From Rubellimicrobium arenae (GTDB lineage Bacteria; Pseudomonadota; Alphaproteobacteria; Rhodobacterales; Rhodobacteraceae), in contig NZ_JAFMSS010000006.1 of NCBI RefSeq assembly GCF_017916295.1, positions 62,001-126,000 of the forward strand: 64,000 bases of DNA, read 5' to 3'. Shown here one piece after another: positions 1 to 8,852 of the stretch (positions within the stretch are counted from its first letter, which is position 1; each line of letters begins with the position of its first letter). The notes beneath the pieces were generated by a model that saw only the letters and a program-made list of their open reading frames with translations, ran no database searches and was not told where the DNA came from. Position numbers and translations under genes: made by a program.

Positions 1-773
1 TGCAGGGTGTCGGTGTTGTTCTCGTAGAACGCCAGGCCGAACACGCCCACGCCGTCGGGATTGGCCTCCAGCCGCGCGAGGGTCTCGTTGTAGTCGCCGT
101 CGATGTCGTTGGACAGCCCGTCGGTGCGCAGCGCGATGCAGCTGTCGCCGGCCGCGTCCTCATCCCCGCCGTTCGCGGCGACGAAGGCGTCCTCGGCGCC
201 CGAGTCCTTGCAGCCCTGCTCGAGCACGCGCTGCTCGAAGACTTCGCGGGTGCCGTGCTTGGTGCCGGGGATGAAGGCCAGGATGGGCTGGTCGGGGAGC
301 GACGGGTCGATCTGGGACCAGTTGGTGTAGGGGTTGGCAACGATCTGGCCGTCCTGCACCACCTGCGCGGCCAGGGCGTTGTACCACTGAGCGGGCGTGA
401 AGGCGAAGGACGCGCCGCCCTTTTGCGAGGCGAACACGATGCCGTCATAGCCGATGCGGACCTCGATGATGTCCGTCACGCCATTGGCCTGGCAGGTCTC
501 GAACTCGGAGGCGCGCATCGGGCGCGACGCATTGGCGATGTCGATCTGGTTCTCGCCCACGCCTTCGCAGAAGCGCGCCAGCCCCGACCCCGTGCCGCCG
601 CCCTCGACCACCGGCGTGGGAAAATCGAAGTTCTCGCCAAAAGCCTCGGCCACGATGGTGGCGTAGGGCAGAACCGTGGACGAACCCGCGACCTGGATGT
701 TGTCGCGCGCCAGGGCCGGCGTGGCCAGAAGAACCAGCGCAAGGGCGGTTGCGGGTTGTTTCACGTGAAACAT
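1..773 (-). CDS. pstS: Phosphate ABC transporter substrate-binding protein PstS (3' end outside window)
   Basis: Periplasmic high-affinity phosphate-binding protein that delivers phosphate to the PstCAB importer. The visible 257 residues start with a signal peptide (MFHVKQ, then a hydrophobic stretch ending TPALA) and continue with the family's early motif GSSTVLPYA, a GGGTGSG phosphate loop and a SRPM segment. The C-terminus and any pstCAB genes lie beyond the left edge. The ATG at 773-771 is chosen because the signal peptide begins there. A PHO box lies about 90 bp upstream, which fits PhoB control. A perfect parS sequence overlaps codons 1-6, so the N-terminal residues FHVKQ are partly dictated by that site. 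Confidence 0.93.
   Translation of the reverse strand, partial: MFHVKQPATALALVLLATPALARDNIQVAGSSTVLPYATIVAEAFGENFDFPTPVVEGGGTGSGLARFCEGVGENQIDIANASRPMRASEFETCQANGVTDIIEVRIGYDGIVFASQKGGASFAFTPAQWYNALAAQVVQDGQIVANPYTNWSQIDPSLPDQPILAFIPGTKHGTREVFEQRVLEQGCKDSGAEDAFVAANGGDEDAAGDSCIALRTDGLSNDIDGDYNETLARLEANPDGVGVFGLAFYENNTDTL
757..772. promoter_or_regulatory. parS centromere-like site (ParB-binding)
   Basis: The 16-mer TGTTTCACGTGAAACA is a perfect palindrome and matches the bacterial parS consensus TGTTNCACGTGAAACA. ParB-family proteins nucleate on such sites to drive chromosome segregation. It lies inside the first codons of pstS. One copy was seen in the window; functional sites usually cluster near the replication origin. 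Confidence 0.85.
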
Positions 774-860
774 GGGGAAGCTCCTCGTTGTCCCAGAGGG
801 GCTGGAGGTGAACACCGCCAGCCCTTGGCGCTCCGGTTAAGTCCGTTGGGCGATGCTTCT

Positions 861-889
861 GTAACAGACGTGTAATAGTTTCATGACAA
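861..889 (-). promoter_or_regulatory. PHO box (PhoB-binding direct repeats) upstream of pstS
   Basis: Read on the minus strand, three heptamers occur at exact 11-bp steps: TTGTCAT (889-883), CTATTAC (878-872) and CTGTTAC (867-861), with 4-nt spacers. This is the geometry of PhoB half-sites (consensus near CTGTCAT, N4, repeat). The position about 90 bp upstream of the pstS start fits activation under phosphate limitation. Confidence 0.8.
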
Positions 890-1027
890 TCGACGGCCAG
901 AGCTGATGTCCGTCCGGGGTCCAGCACGGGAGCGGTGGGCCGGCCGCGTCCGGAAAACCGGACTGCCCAGATCCGGTCCGCCGGTGCTAGTCCAGCGCAT
1001 CGTGGGCCGGAGCCCCGGAGATGGACG

Positions 1028-2506
1028 ATGACCTGGACGCGCAGGACCTTCTTGCTGGGCATGGCCGGCGCCGCCGGGGCGGGCTTGGGCATCGCGGGAA
1101 CGCGCGGGCTCGCACCGGATCCGGTGGACCGGGCGGGGCTGATCACGCCGGCGGGGGGCGACGGCGTGCTGAACGACGCCTCCCTCCTGTCCGAGACGCC
1201 CGTCGCGCGCCATCTCCTGTGTCGCGAGGATCCGGGTCAGGCTCTGGTCGCCGCGCTCCGGAGCGAGTTGCGGGCGGCCGAAGCCCAGGGCCGACCGGTG
1301 AACGTCGGCGCCGCGCGTCACTCGATGGGGGGCCATGCGATCCCCCGGGACGGTCACGCGGTCACCTTCGATTCGGACTGGCTCGAGGCGGATCGGACAG
1401 GGCGACGGATGGCGGTCCATGCCGGCGCGCGCTGGCATCAGGTGATCGGCGCGCTCGATCCCATGGGACTGTCGCCCAAGGTCATGCAGTCGAACAACGA
1501 CTTCGGAGTCGCCGCCACCTTCAGCGTCAATGCCCATGGCTGGCCCACCGCTTTCGGACCCATGGGATCCACCGTCGCGCGCCTTCGCATGGTGCTGGCG
1601 GACGGGAGCTTCGTGACGGCCTCACGGACGGAGAACGCCGAACTCTTCGCAGCGGCCATGGGGGGCTACGGCCTGATCGGGCTCATCACCGACCTGGAGG
1701 TCGAGGTCGCGCCCAATATGCTTCTGGAGCCCCGTTTCCAGACTTTGTCGGCGGACCGCTTCGCGGCCGTCTTCGCCGAGGCGGCTGGAGCCTCGCCGAT
1801 GACCTATGGACGGCTCAGCGTGGACCGTGAAGGGTTCCTGGAGGAGGCGCTGGTCGTCACCCATGCGGTCCTCGACGGGGAGTCTCCGCCCGCCCGGGGT
1901 TCGGGCTTCCTGAGCAGGGCCGCCCGTCCCATCTTTCGCGCGCAGGTGGGCTCGGACTGGATCAAGCGCCGCCGCTGGTGGATCGAGACCGAACTTGGAC
2001 CCCGGCTGGCGGGACCGGCCAGCCGCAACTCCCTCCTCAACGAGCCGGTGATCACGCTCGACGACCGCGACCCGGCCCGGACCGACATCCTGCACGAGTA
2101 CTTCGTCGCCCCGGATCGCTACGGTGAGTTCCTGGCTGCGGCCCGGGCGATCATTCCCCACAGCTATCAGGAGCTCCTGAACATCACCGTCCGCTGGGTC
2201 GGGCAGGACGCCACCTCGCTGCTGTCCTACGCGCCCGACGGGCCGCGCATGGCCTCCGTGCTCCTGTTCAGCCAGGAGATGACTGAACGGGCCGAGGCCG
2301 ACATGGCCCGGATGACGCGCGAGATGATCGACGCCGTCCAAGCCCTGGGCGGGACCTACTACCTTCCCTACCGTCCCCATGCGACGCGCGACCAGTTCCG
2401 CCGGGCCTATCCGCGCTGGGAGGAGTTCGTGGCGATCAAGCGCCAGGTGGATCCCGGACTGCGGCTCAGGAACGGGTTCTGGGACAATTACCTGGCGGAG
2501 ACCTGA
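1028..2506 (+). CDS. Tat-exported FAD-dependent oxidoreductase, D-arabinono-1,4-lactone oxidase (ALO) type
   Basis: Predicted FAD enzyme of about 492 residues. The N-terminus carries a twin-arginine signal (TRRTFLLG, then an Ala/Gly-rich hydrophobic run), so export in folded form is likely. A PCMH/GlcD-like FAD-binding domain follows (GAARHSMGG, then SNNDFG and the glycine-rich GGYGLIG). The C-terminal sequence LRNGFWDNYL resembles the end of ALO-family oxidases (FRN.LWD.Y). The ATG at 1028 is chosen over an upstream in-frame ATG at 935 because GGAG lies 7 nt before it and the Tat signal starts there. It heads a tightly packed four-gene unit. The substrate is not evident. Confidence 0.85.
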   Translation: MTWTRRTFLLGMAGAAGAGLGIAGTRGLAPDPVDRAGLITPAGGDGVLNDASLLSETPVARHLLCREDPGQALVAALRSELRAAEAQGRPVNVGAARHSMGGHAIPRDGHAVTFDSDWLEADRTGRRMAVHAGARWHQVIGALDPMGLSPKVMQSNNDFGVAATFSVNAHGWPTAFGPMGSTVARLRMVLADGSFVTASRTENAELFAAAMGGYGLIGLITDLEVEVAPNMLLEPRFQTLSADRFAAVFAEAAGASPMTYGRLSVDREGFLEEALVVTHAVLDGESPPARGSGFLSRAARPIFRAQVGSDWIKRRRWWIETELGPRLAGPASRNSLLNEPVITLDDRDPARTDILHEYFVAPDRYGEFLAAARAIIPHSYQELLNITVRWVGQDATSLLSYAPDGPRMASVLLFSQEMTERAEADMARMTREMIDAVQALGGTYYLPYRPHATRDQFRRAYPRWEEFVAIKRQVDPGLRLRNGFWDNYLAET

Positions 2507-2507
2507 C

Positions 2508-2915
2508 ATGCACCGCACCATCGCCTTCGGCTACTTCGTCATCCTCGCGGCCGTCGCGGCGCTCAACTACCTGCCCGGCATTCCGCGCCCGGGTGGAGCG
2601 GTCTTCGGCATCTTCGCGCTGGACGCATATGATGACGCCCTGCATCTGGCCTCGGGGCTCTGGGCCCTTGGGGCCGCGCTGGTCTCGGCACGGGCGGCGC
2701 GCCTGTTCCTGATCCTGTTCGGAGCCGCCTACCTGGCCGACGGCCTCATGGGGCTGTCGCTGGGATCGGGGTACCTCGACCTGGGAATCCTGACAGTCGG
2801 CCCCCAAAGCCTGCCGCTCACCTTCCGCGTCCTGGCCAACCTGCCGCATCTGGCCCTGGGCGGGTTCGCGCTCTGGGCGGGACTGCGGTCCCGGCGAAAC
2901 GAGGCCTTCCCTTGA
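2508..2915 (+). CDS. Small integral membrane protein, DUF4383-like
   Basis: A 135-residue hydrophobic protein with about four membrane segments, starting 1 nt after the oxidase stop codon, so probably translated from the same mRNA. The pattern of a first helix, a short polar DDALHLASG segment and further helices resembles DUF4383-type proteins. The segment with His and Asp could lie near the membrane surface. No catalytic motif is visible. Co-expression with a secreted flavoprotein suggests a membrane partner or electron-transfer role, but that is inference. Confidence 0.65.
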   Translation: MHRTIAFGYFVILAAVAALNYLPGIPRPGGAVFGIFALDAYDDALHLASGLWALGAALVSARAARLFLILFGAAYLADGLMGLSLGSGYLDLGILTVGPQSLPLTFRVLANLPHLALGGFALWAGLRSRRNEAFP

Positions 2916-3967
2916 GGGCGGTGATCCGGTGGCTGGGCCTCCTTCTCCTGGGGGCCGCCCTCCTCGTGGCCGCGCTGCTGTCCCCGGTGGGCTACGTCGA
3001 GCTCGCCTGCCGGGGCACGCCCCTGGGCGACGACCGCGCGCCGATCCTCCCGCCCGAGCATCGCAGGCCCGAATCGAACACGCTGCTCACCTATCCCGAA
3101 TGGCACATCGTGCACGCCTACGAGGATTATGCCGCCGTGATCCGCACCGGCGATCCGCAGGACTATCGCTTCCTGCCCACCATCGGCGACTTCTGGTCCT
3201 CCCTGTGCACGCTGTCGCGCGCCTCGGCCGGGCATGGAGGCGGGAACCCGGAGTACCAGCGCATGGTCTATGTAATCGGCGTGAGCTTTACGGCCGAACT
3301 GCTTCTCAAGGCCACCTATGAGGAGACGCTGGGCCGCGCCGCGACGTGGATCCGGGGGAGCGAGCGCGCCTCGCTGGATGACCTGTCGGCGCGGCAGGCG
3401 ACTGACTACGCCACCTTCCTGCAACAGGTGCCCTGGTACCTTTGGCCGTTCCGTGAGGACGCGGAGGCGCTCGACGCCGCGGCGACCGGGGCCTTCCGGG
3501 ACCGGGAGCGGCGGCTTGCGCTGGGTCTCGAATACCGGGCCAAAGCCGCCTATGCCGGAGCGATCGCCGCGGCCGTGGAGCGGACGGGCCACGACGAGGT
3601 CACGATGCGGAGCATCGTCCGGGGCCTGCCCGTGGAGAAGCTGTCCGCGATCGAGGGCGTTGAGGTGATCCAACGACGCCCGGAGGGCATCGAGATCGAG
3701 ACGCCCCGCTATCGGGCCTTCACGGACCTGGCGCGCGTGCTCGCCGCCCAGGGCGCGGACTTCGTGGAGATCGCAGGAAACGACGACATCCTCGTGACCA
3801 CCCTCGGCGCCCAGGCCGGAGATGAAGCCGCCCACGGAACGGTGCTGGCCACCCTCGCCCGCCAGGGTCATTCCGACTGGCGGAGCCTTCGCCTCCTTTC
3901 CGTGGCGGACCTGTCCGACCTGCTCCGCGACGGCTCGGTCGCGGTCGAGCACATCCATGACTATTAG
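2912..3967 (+). CDS. Conserved membrane-anchored protein of unknown function
   Basis: A 351-residue protein with one N-terminal membrane helix (LGLLLLGAALLVAALL) and a large, probably periplasmic domain. It has a notable TYPEWHIVHAYEDYA segment near residue 60 and a Ser/Trp-rich DFWSSLCTLS region. The start is TTG at 2912, sharing TTGA with the previous stop codon; a GTG at 2921 is the alternative. I do not recognise a named domain. Its fixed place between two membrane proteins in the flavin-oxidase unit suggests a shared process. The Trp/His-rich segment could be a binding or active site, but this is not shown. Confidence 0.7.
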   Translation: MRAVIRWLGLLLLGAALLVAALLSPVGYVELACRGTPLGDDRAPILPPEHRRPESNTLLTYPEWHIVHAYEDYAAVIRTGDPQDYRFLPTIGDFWSSLCTLSRASAGHGGGNPEYQRMVYVIGVSFTAELLLKATYEETLGRAATWIRGSERASLDDLSARQATDYATFLQQVPWYLWPFREDAEALDAAATGAFRDRERRLALGLEYRAKAAYAGAIAAAVERTGHDEVTMRSIVRGLPVEKLSAIEGVEVIQRRPEGIEIETPRYRAFTDLARVLAAQGADFVEIAGNDDILVTTLGAQAGDEAAHGTVLATLARQGHSDWRSLRLLSVADLSDLLRDGSVAVEHIHDY

Positions 3968-4247
3968 GCCGATCCAACTGCTGCTCGGCCTCCTCCTGGC
4001 CGGCCTGGGGTGGATCGCCGTGCTCGCCCTGGTCCTGCGGCTCGGCGGCCCGGCTCCGGCGGTGCTCGTGGTCCTCCCGCCCCCGGGGTTCCTGCAGGAG
4101 GTGCCCCCGGATGTGACCATCACCGACCGCAACGCCCTGGGCCTCGTGGCGCGGGGGAGCCGGAACCTTGTCGCGGAGCTTTACCGCGCGGGCGCCCCCC
4201 TGGTGCTGCCGGCGGGCCTGGCCGGCTGCCTGGGCCTTGCGTCCTGA
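3957..4247 (+). CDS. Small membrane protein of unknown function
   Basis: A 96-residue protein starting with ATG inside the last codons of the previous gene (11-bp overlap), which indicates translational coupling. The first 40 residues form one or two hydrophobic helices (LLLGLLLAGLGWIAVLALVL). The remainder holds a DVTITDRNALGLVARG segment and ends with a second hydrophobic, Cys-containing stretch. No family was recognised. It closes the oxidase operon and runs convergently into the LLM oxidoreductase gene 2 bp away. Confidence 0.55.
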   Translation: MTIRPIQLLLGLLLAGLGWIAVLALVLRLGGPAPAVLVVLPPPGFLQEVPPDVTITDRNALGLVARGSRNLVAELYRAGAPLVLPAGLAGCLGLAS

Positions 4248-4249
4248 CC

Positions 4250-5209
4250 TCAGCGAAGCTGCGGCAGGACCCGAGCGCCGAAGGTCTCGATGAAGGACGC
4301 CTGGTTGCGCCCGACTTGATGAAGATGGATCTCCTCGAAGCCGAGCTCGATGTAGCGGCCGATCCACTCGACATGCTGGTCCGGGCTGGAGGAGACGAGG
4401 ATCGACTTCGCCACGTCTTCGGGCCGGACATGCTTGGTCGCGGTCTCGAACTGTCCGGGCGACCGCAGCTCCCAGTTCACTTCGCCCCCCAAGACGTTGG
4501 TGCGCCACTGGTCCCAGGCGCCCCGAAGCGCCTCCTCCTCGGTCGGGGCCCAGTTCAGGCCCACCTGCAGGACGAGCCGCTTTCCCTCCCCTCCCCCGCG
4601 CCGGAAAGCCTCGATCACCCTGCGGACCTGGTCAGGCTCCCCGCCGACGGTGAGAAGTCCGTCCGCCCAGCCCCCGACGAAGGCGGCTGTCTCCTCGGTC
4701 ACGGCCGCCCCCAGGAGCGGCGGCGGCGTGGCAGGACGCGAGTAGAGCTGGCCCTCCACGACCGTGACCCTCCCATGGTGCGACACCGTCTCGCCGCTCA
4801 GGAGCGCCCGGATGATCCCGGCGCACTCCTCCAGCCGCGCGTTGCGCTCCGGCTTCTCGGGCCAGGGCCCCCCGACCACGTCCTCGTTGAGCCTTTGGCC
4901 ACTGCCGAGCGCCAGCCAGAAGCGTCCCGGGAACAGTTCGGCCAGGGTCGCCGCGCCCTGCGCCAGGATCGCCGGATGATAGCGGTAGCCGGGCGCGGAG
5001 ATCACCCCCAGCGGAAAGCGCGTCCGCGCGAGCGCCGCGCCCAACCAGGACCAGGCGAACCCCGACTGCCCCTGCTGCGATCCCCAGGGCCGGAAGTGAT
5101 CCGAGCATTTCGCCGCGTCGAACCCGGCCGCCTCGGCCGCCTGGACATGGGCGAGGAGCTCGGAAGGGGCGAACTGCTCATGCGAGGCGTGGTAGCCGAA
5201 GCGGACCAT
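4250..5209 (-). CDS. LLM-class flavin-dependent oxidoreductase (TIGR03885-like, non-F420)
   Basis: A 319-residue TIM-barrel luciferase-like monooxygenase/oxidoreductase. It begins MVRFGYHASHEQF and has the SDHFRPW segment, LGSGQRLNE, and a C-terminal EWIGRYIELGFEEIHLHQVG run. These features resemble the TIGR03885 subgroup, described as related to F420-dependent dehydrogenases but found in organisms lacking F420, where FMN is the likely cofactor. The ATG at 5209 has an AGGTG motif upstream. The substrate is unknown. The neighbouring heme oxygenase-like gene is on the same strand about 140 bp upstream. Confidence 0.8.
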   Translation of the reverse strand: MVRFGYHASHEQFAPSELLAHVQAAEAAGFDAAKCSDHFRPWGSQQGQSGFAWSWLGAALARTRFPLGVISAPGYRYHPAILAQGAATLAELFPGRFWLALGSGQRLNEDVVGGPWPEKPERNARLEECAGIIRALLSGETVSHHGRVTVVEGQLYSRPATPPPLLGAAVTEETAAFVGGWADGLLTVGGEPDQVRRVIEAFRRGGGEGKRLVLQVGLNWAPTEEEALRGAWDQWRTNVLGGEVNWELRSPGQFETATKHVRPEDVAKSILVSSSPDQHVEWIGRYIELGFEEIHLHQVGRNQASFIETFGARVLPQLR

Positions 5210-5349
5210 CAGGACACCTTTCCGGAATATCCGGGGGGAACCTGCGCTTCCAGCGAATGTTCCGCCGGCCCGTGCGGGCTCCGTCCCGGGGCCAGGGCGC
5301 AAGCCATGTGACGGCCCCGGCCATCGGGATTGCGCCGGGGCCCGGCCGG

Positions 5350-5925
5350 TCAGCCGGTACGACCTTCCTTCTGACGCCCGGCAGGCCCGGCCGCGGCCTC
5401 GAAGGCAGCGAAGGCGGCCAGTGCTCCGGCGACCACGGCGTCCGGGTCGGCCAGCGCCTGTGGACTCTGTTCGAGCCGGTCGATGAAGGAGGTCCAGAGC
5501 CCCTGCGCGGCTCCATGGCCAAGGTAGAGCGTTGCCGCCCGGACATCCGGATCGGTGGCCTCCCTCACGCGGCGCAGCAGGACCGCCGCACCGAGCCGCG
5601 AGCCCTCCAGGACATAAACCATGCCCAGCAGAGCCGCCGGCCCCTGGGGTGTCGCCCCCTGCCCGATGGAAGGAGGGAGCAGGCCCAGGACCTCCAGGTC
5701 CTGACGAAGCGCGTGCCGGCGCGACCGTTCCGGCCAATCCGGAAGAAGCCGGGCCACGCCCGCCGCCTCGAGGGAAAGCTCCAGCGGCGTCAGGATAGCG
5801 GCATGGTGGCTCAGGAAGGTCGCGTAATCGCTTCGGCGCGACAGGTCGTACTGGCCGAACGCCGCATCGACGCGCTCATGGGCCAGCCGCGTGGCGGATC
5901 TCAGATGCGTGCGGAGCGGCCCCAT
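5350..5925 (-). CDS. Heme oxygenase-like protein (biliverdin-producing)
   Basis: A 191-residue all-alpha protein with the heme oxygenase N-terminal pattern LRSATRLAHERVDAAF, where the His is the expected proximal heme ligand. A distal-helix-like segment GMVYVLEGSRLGA follows. Length fits bacterial HemO/BphO proteins. In bacteria such enzymes release iron from heme or supply biliverdin to bacteriophytochromes. No phytochrome or heme-uptake gene is visible here. The ATG at 5925 is chosen because the family domain begins a few residues later. The upstream 560 bp holds its promoter, but no clear site was seen. Confidence 0.78.
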   Translation of the reverse strand: MGPLRTHLRSATRLAHERVDAAFGQYDLSRRSDYATFLSHHAAILTPLELSLEAAGVARLLPDWPERSRRHALRQDLEVLGLLPPSIGQGATPQGPAALLGMVYVLEGSRLGAAVLLRRVREATDPDVRAATLYLGHGAAQGLWTSFIDRLEQSPQALADPDAVVAGALAAFAAFEAAAGPAGRQKEGRTG

Positions 5926-6485
5926 GGCGGCATCGTTACGCCAGCCGGCGCTGGGCTGTCGAGGCAACAGAAGTTGATCGAAGGATGCGGAGAGCCGGCC
6001 GGGCCACCGTCTCGCCGGGACCAGCGCCGCCCGCGCCCGGCCCGGTGGGCCGCCTGGACAGGTTCGCGGGTCGGGTGTTCCGGCCAAAGATCGGCACCCC
6101 TGCGCGGCGGCGTCTTCGGAATGCCTATTCTTGCGCCGCGTTTGCGCAATTACGCGGAGGTGCTTGGCAGAAATCCGCTTGGGCCCGGCCAGAGATGAAC
6201 CTCCTCCGTTAATATCCGAAGGTCGCGACCTATCTCGCGTGGTTCGAGGGCACTGGAAATACGGCGCCCGGGACGTCGAGACCGATCAAGTCGGCTAAGG
6301 GACAGATAATAGGGAATAGAAGGGATCAAAGGACCCAATCCCATAGATCAGGCAGGGTTCCTTTGAATGCGATTGTAGATTTCCCGCGGAATGGCCGGCA
6401 GGGAGACTGAAATGCGCATGACATATTTGCGTGAAATGTACGAGTCGCGGTCGTTGATGCTGGCCTCCAACACCCTGAGGGACGC
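5926..6485. other. Intergenic region without a recognised gene
   Basis: This 560-bp stretch separates the divergent heme oxygenase-like and acyltransferase genes. The right half is less GC-rich and probably holds promoters for both. No coding region with family similarity, RNA gene or clear palindrome was seen. Confidence 0.4.
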
Positions 6486-7508
6486 ATGAAAGCGAATTCG
6501 GAACGGATCGACTGGATCGACACGGCCAAAGGGGCGTCGATCCTATTGGTCGTCCTGTGGCATTCCTATCTTTTCGCACGCCTCGGAGGAGACATGCCCA
6601 CCGAGGTGACCCGGCTGAACGAATGGCTCATCTACGCCCGGATGCCGCTGTTCTTCCTTGCGTCAGGTATCCTGACGGCCGGTCTGGCGCGGCGCCCGAT
6701 CGCGCAGACCATCCGGAAGCGGGTTCTGCCCATGGTGTGGATCCTGCTGGTCTGGACCGTCATCGGCAGCGCCATCGATGCCGTGGTGCCGCTTTATCCG
6801 TGGTTCACCCGACCTCTTCCGGGACTGGGCGAAATCCTCTGGAGCCCGCAGGGCGAACTCTGGTTCATCTATGCGTTGCTGGCTTATGCCGTCATGGCTT
6901 GGTTGGTCCTGACGCAGGACGGCTGGCGGCGGCTGGCGTTGCTGGGTGGCCTGTTCGGATTGCTTGCCGTCAATCACCTGCTCCGCGAGGAGTTCTTCAC
7001 CCGCAGCTTCGCCCTTTATTATCCATTCTACATGGCCGGGGTTCTTGGCGCCCCCTATATGCGCTGGGCCACGGAAAGGGGCAGCAGGGTGCTCGTGGTC
7101 GCGGCCGTTTGCGCGGGCGGCCTCCTGATCTCCCTGGCCTTGCCGCTTCATGGCTTCACGAAGCTGGTCGTCCGAAGCGCGCTGGGGGCCGGGCTCGGCG
7201 TCGCGGCCGCCTACGGGCTGCAATCCCTGCCAGCGGCCTCCGCCTGGATGAATTCGATAGGCCGTCGGTCGCTGCCGATCTATCTGGGCCACATGCCGAT
7301 CATGGCGATCCTGTTCGCCCTGCTGCCCGAGCCATGGATGGCCGCCGCTCCGACCGTGGTCTGGATCGGGTTCGCCGGCATTGCCGTCCCGGCCGCCCTC
7401 ATGATCGAACAGGTCGCCCGCAGCCTGGGCCTGGGATGGCTGTATGCCGTTCCCGATCCGGTGGTCATGCGGCTTCGCGAGGTGAAGCAGGCCTGGACGC
7501 CGGGGTGA
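6486..7508 (+). CDS. Acyltransferase family 3 integral membrane protein
   Basis: A 340-residue protein with about ten membrane helices. The N-terminal motif RIDWIDTAKGASILLVVLWHS is typical of Acyl_transf_3 proteins (OafA/WecH/NodX type), in which the helix-1 His is catalytically important. These enzymes move acetyl or other acyl groups across or onto envelope glycans and lipids. GAGGGA precedes the ATG. It stands alone, with no glycan gene next to it, so the acceptor cannot be named. The OpgC-like protein at 36190 is a separate, distantly related membrane acyltransferase. Confidence 0.85.
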   Translation: MKANSERIDWIDTAKGASILLVVLWHSYLFARLGGDMPTEVTRLNEWLIYARMPLFFLASGILTAGLARRPIAQTIRKRVLPMVWILLVWTVIGSAIDAVVPLYPWFTRPLPGLGEILWSPQGELWFIYALLAYAVMAWLVLTQDGWRRLALLGGLFGLLAVNHLLREEFFTRSFALYYPFYMAGVLGAPYMRWATERGSRVLVVAAVCAGGLLISLALPLHGFTKLVVRSALGAGLGVAAAYGLQSLPAASAWMNSIGRRSLPIYLGHMPIMAILFALLPEPWMAAAPTVVWIGFAGIAVPAALMIEQVARSLGLGWLYAVPDPVVMRLREVKQAWTPG

Positions 7509-7676
7509 TCGGCCCCGACGGAAACAGGATCGCAGGGCGTTGGCGGCGCAGGAGTCCCGCGGACTCCGGCCGCCTCGTCCTGATTCGGGGTGACTGCTGG
7601 ATTCTGGCCGCGGCCCCGCCATCTTGAGGACACAAGAGGATGGTCAGGTCCAACATCTCGCATGTTGGAGAGTTCG

Positions 7677-7955
7677 ATGGTCAGCCACCCGAGCCGTGTT
7701 CAGAGACAGCAGATGCAGGAGCTGTCGCAGGGCTTGTCCCGCTCCTGGACGATGCCGTCGGAGGCGGCCCTTGCGCCGGCGACGCCGTCCTCAAGCGGCG
7801 GCACCGGGCTTGGCAAGGCGATCTCGAACCTTGGAGCCCGCCTCGGATCGCATGTGACGAAGCTGGCGGCGAAAGAGCGGTCCAAGTGGCTGGACCCGTT
7901 CGAGGACCCGTTCACGGGCTCCATGGCGGACCCGATCCCGCCCAAGCGGAAGTGA
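7677..7955 (+). CDS. Small hypothetical protein
   Basis: A 92-residue reading frame with GGAG 6-9 nt upstream of its ATG. The sequence has a Gln-rich start (RVQRQQMQELSQG), a Ser/Gly linker and a polar C-terminus ending in PIPPKRK. No domain, signal peptide or membrane helix is visible. Its high third-position GC and plausible ribosome site support it, but there is no family evidence. Confidence 0.4.
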   Translation: MVSHPSRVQRQQMQELSQGLSRSWTMPSEAALAPATPSSSGGTGLGKAISNLGARLGSHVTKLAAKERSKWLDPFEDPFTGSMADPIPPKRK

Positions 7956-8852
7956 GCCCGGCCGGCAAGGCCCGAGAGCGTTTGGTCTAGCCCTCCACCC
8001 GAGAAGGCCACTCAAGGCTTTGGGGCACGTGTCGGGGCCGTCCAGGCGACCGTAGCGTCGCCCGGACCTCCTGGCCCGCCCAAAGCAGCCTGCGCTGCGA
8101 CGGGGAGGATGGATCCGTGACCCCGTTGCCCTCCCGCTTGACCCAGGGCAACTGACGAGGGCGGCTCCACCCCCACAGCGTTGGCGCTGCTTTGGTGACT
8201 CTCGTGCTGCCGACCGGACGCGAGCCCTGACGGGGCGCTCCGCGATGGACCACCCGGTTCCCCCGCCTCCGCGTGCGTTGCCGGCCAAGACTGGTCGGGC
8301 GCGGCGCATGGCATCACCTCTCCCGATGTTCGTCGCTGAAGCCATGGTTTCGCACTGGTCCTCGCCCCTTCGCTCGAGGGCGGGTCCGGTATGTGGCACG
8401 ACATGTCAGAGTTGGCCCCGCCGCCCTCCCCATTCTCGGCTCCCGGGATCAACGTCCTCCGGCGAGCGGGCGGGGTCCCCGGGCTGGTGCTGTCGGCCAA
8501 GCCTCTTGGGCGCAACGCCCCCACGGCCAGGTCTGGTTGCGCGTGGAGCCTTGCAACTCGTTCCCGCCGCCTCAACGCTGGCTCCTTGCCGCGCGCGACC
8601 AGGGAGCCAGCTCAGCCATCCCTGAACCAGCGGTGCATCGGATTGCCGAGGGAAGCCATGATGCGCACCAGCCTCGCCTGACCCGAGCAGTTGCCCATCG
8701 GGTCGAGACAACGAACTCGAGCGACACGCGAGAGCGTGCGGATGTCGGACCGCGCGCCGGGATCCTGGTGTCCGATCCGCGTCAGGAGATCTCTGGTCAT
8801 ATGTCGACCAGACCGCGCCACGACGGGCCTCTGAGGCGCTCAATACGATTAT
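7956..8852. other. About 0.9 kb with no supported gene
   Basis: Both strands contain only open frames of composition-driven type (rich in Pro, Arg, Gly and Ser) with no domain. A 62-residue minus-strand frame at 8800-8612 has an ATG but no recognisable ribosome site or homology. No transposase, tRNA or repeat was recognised. It may be decayed sequence or an unrecognised structured RNA. Confidence 0.4.

Noticed and set aside
4010..5311. Long plus-strand frame opposite the LLM oxidoreductase
   Set aside because: It is an antisense shadow with no domain; the minus-strand protein has clear family motifs.
8612..8800. 62-residue minus-strand frame
   Set aside because: No ribosome-binding site, domain or supporting context.
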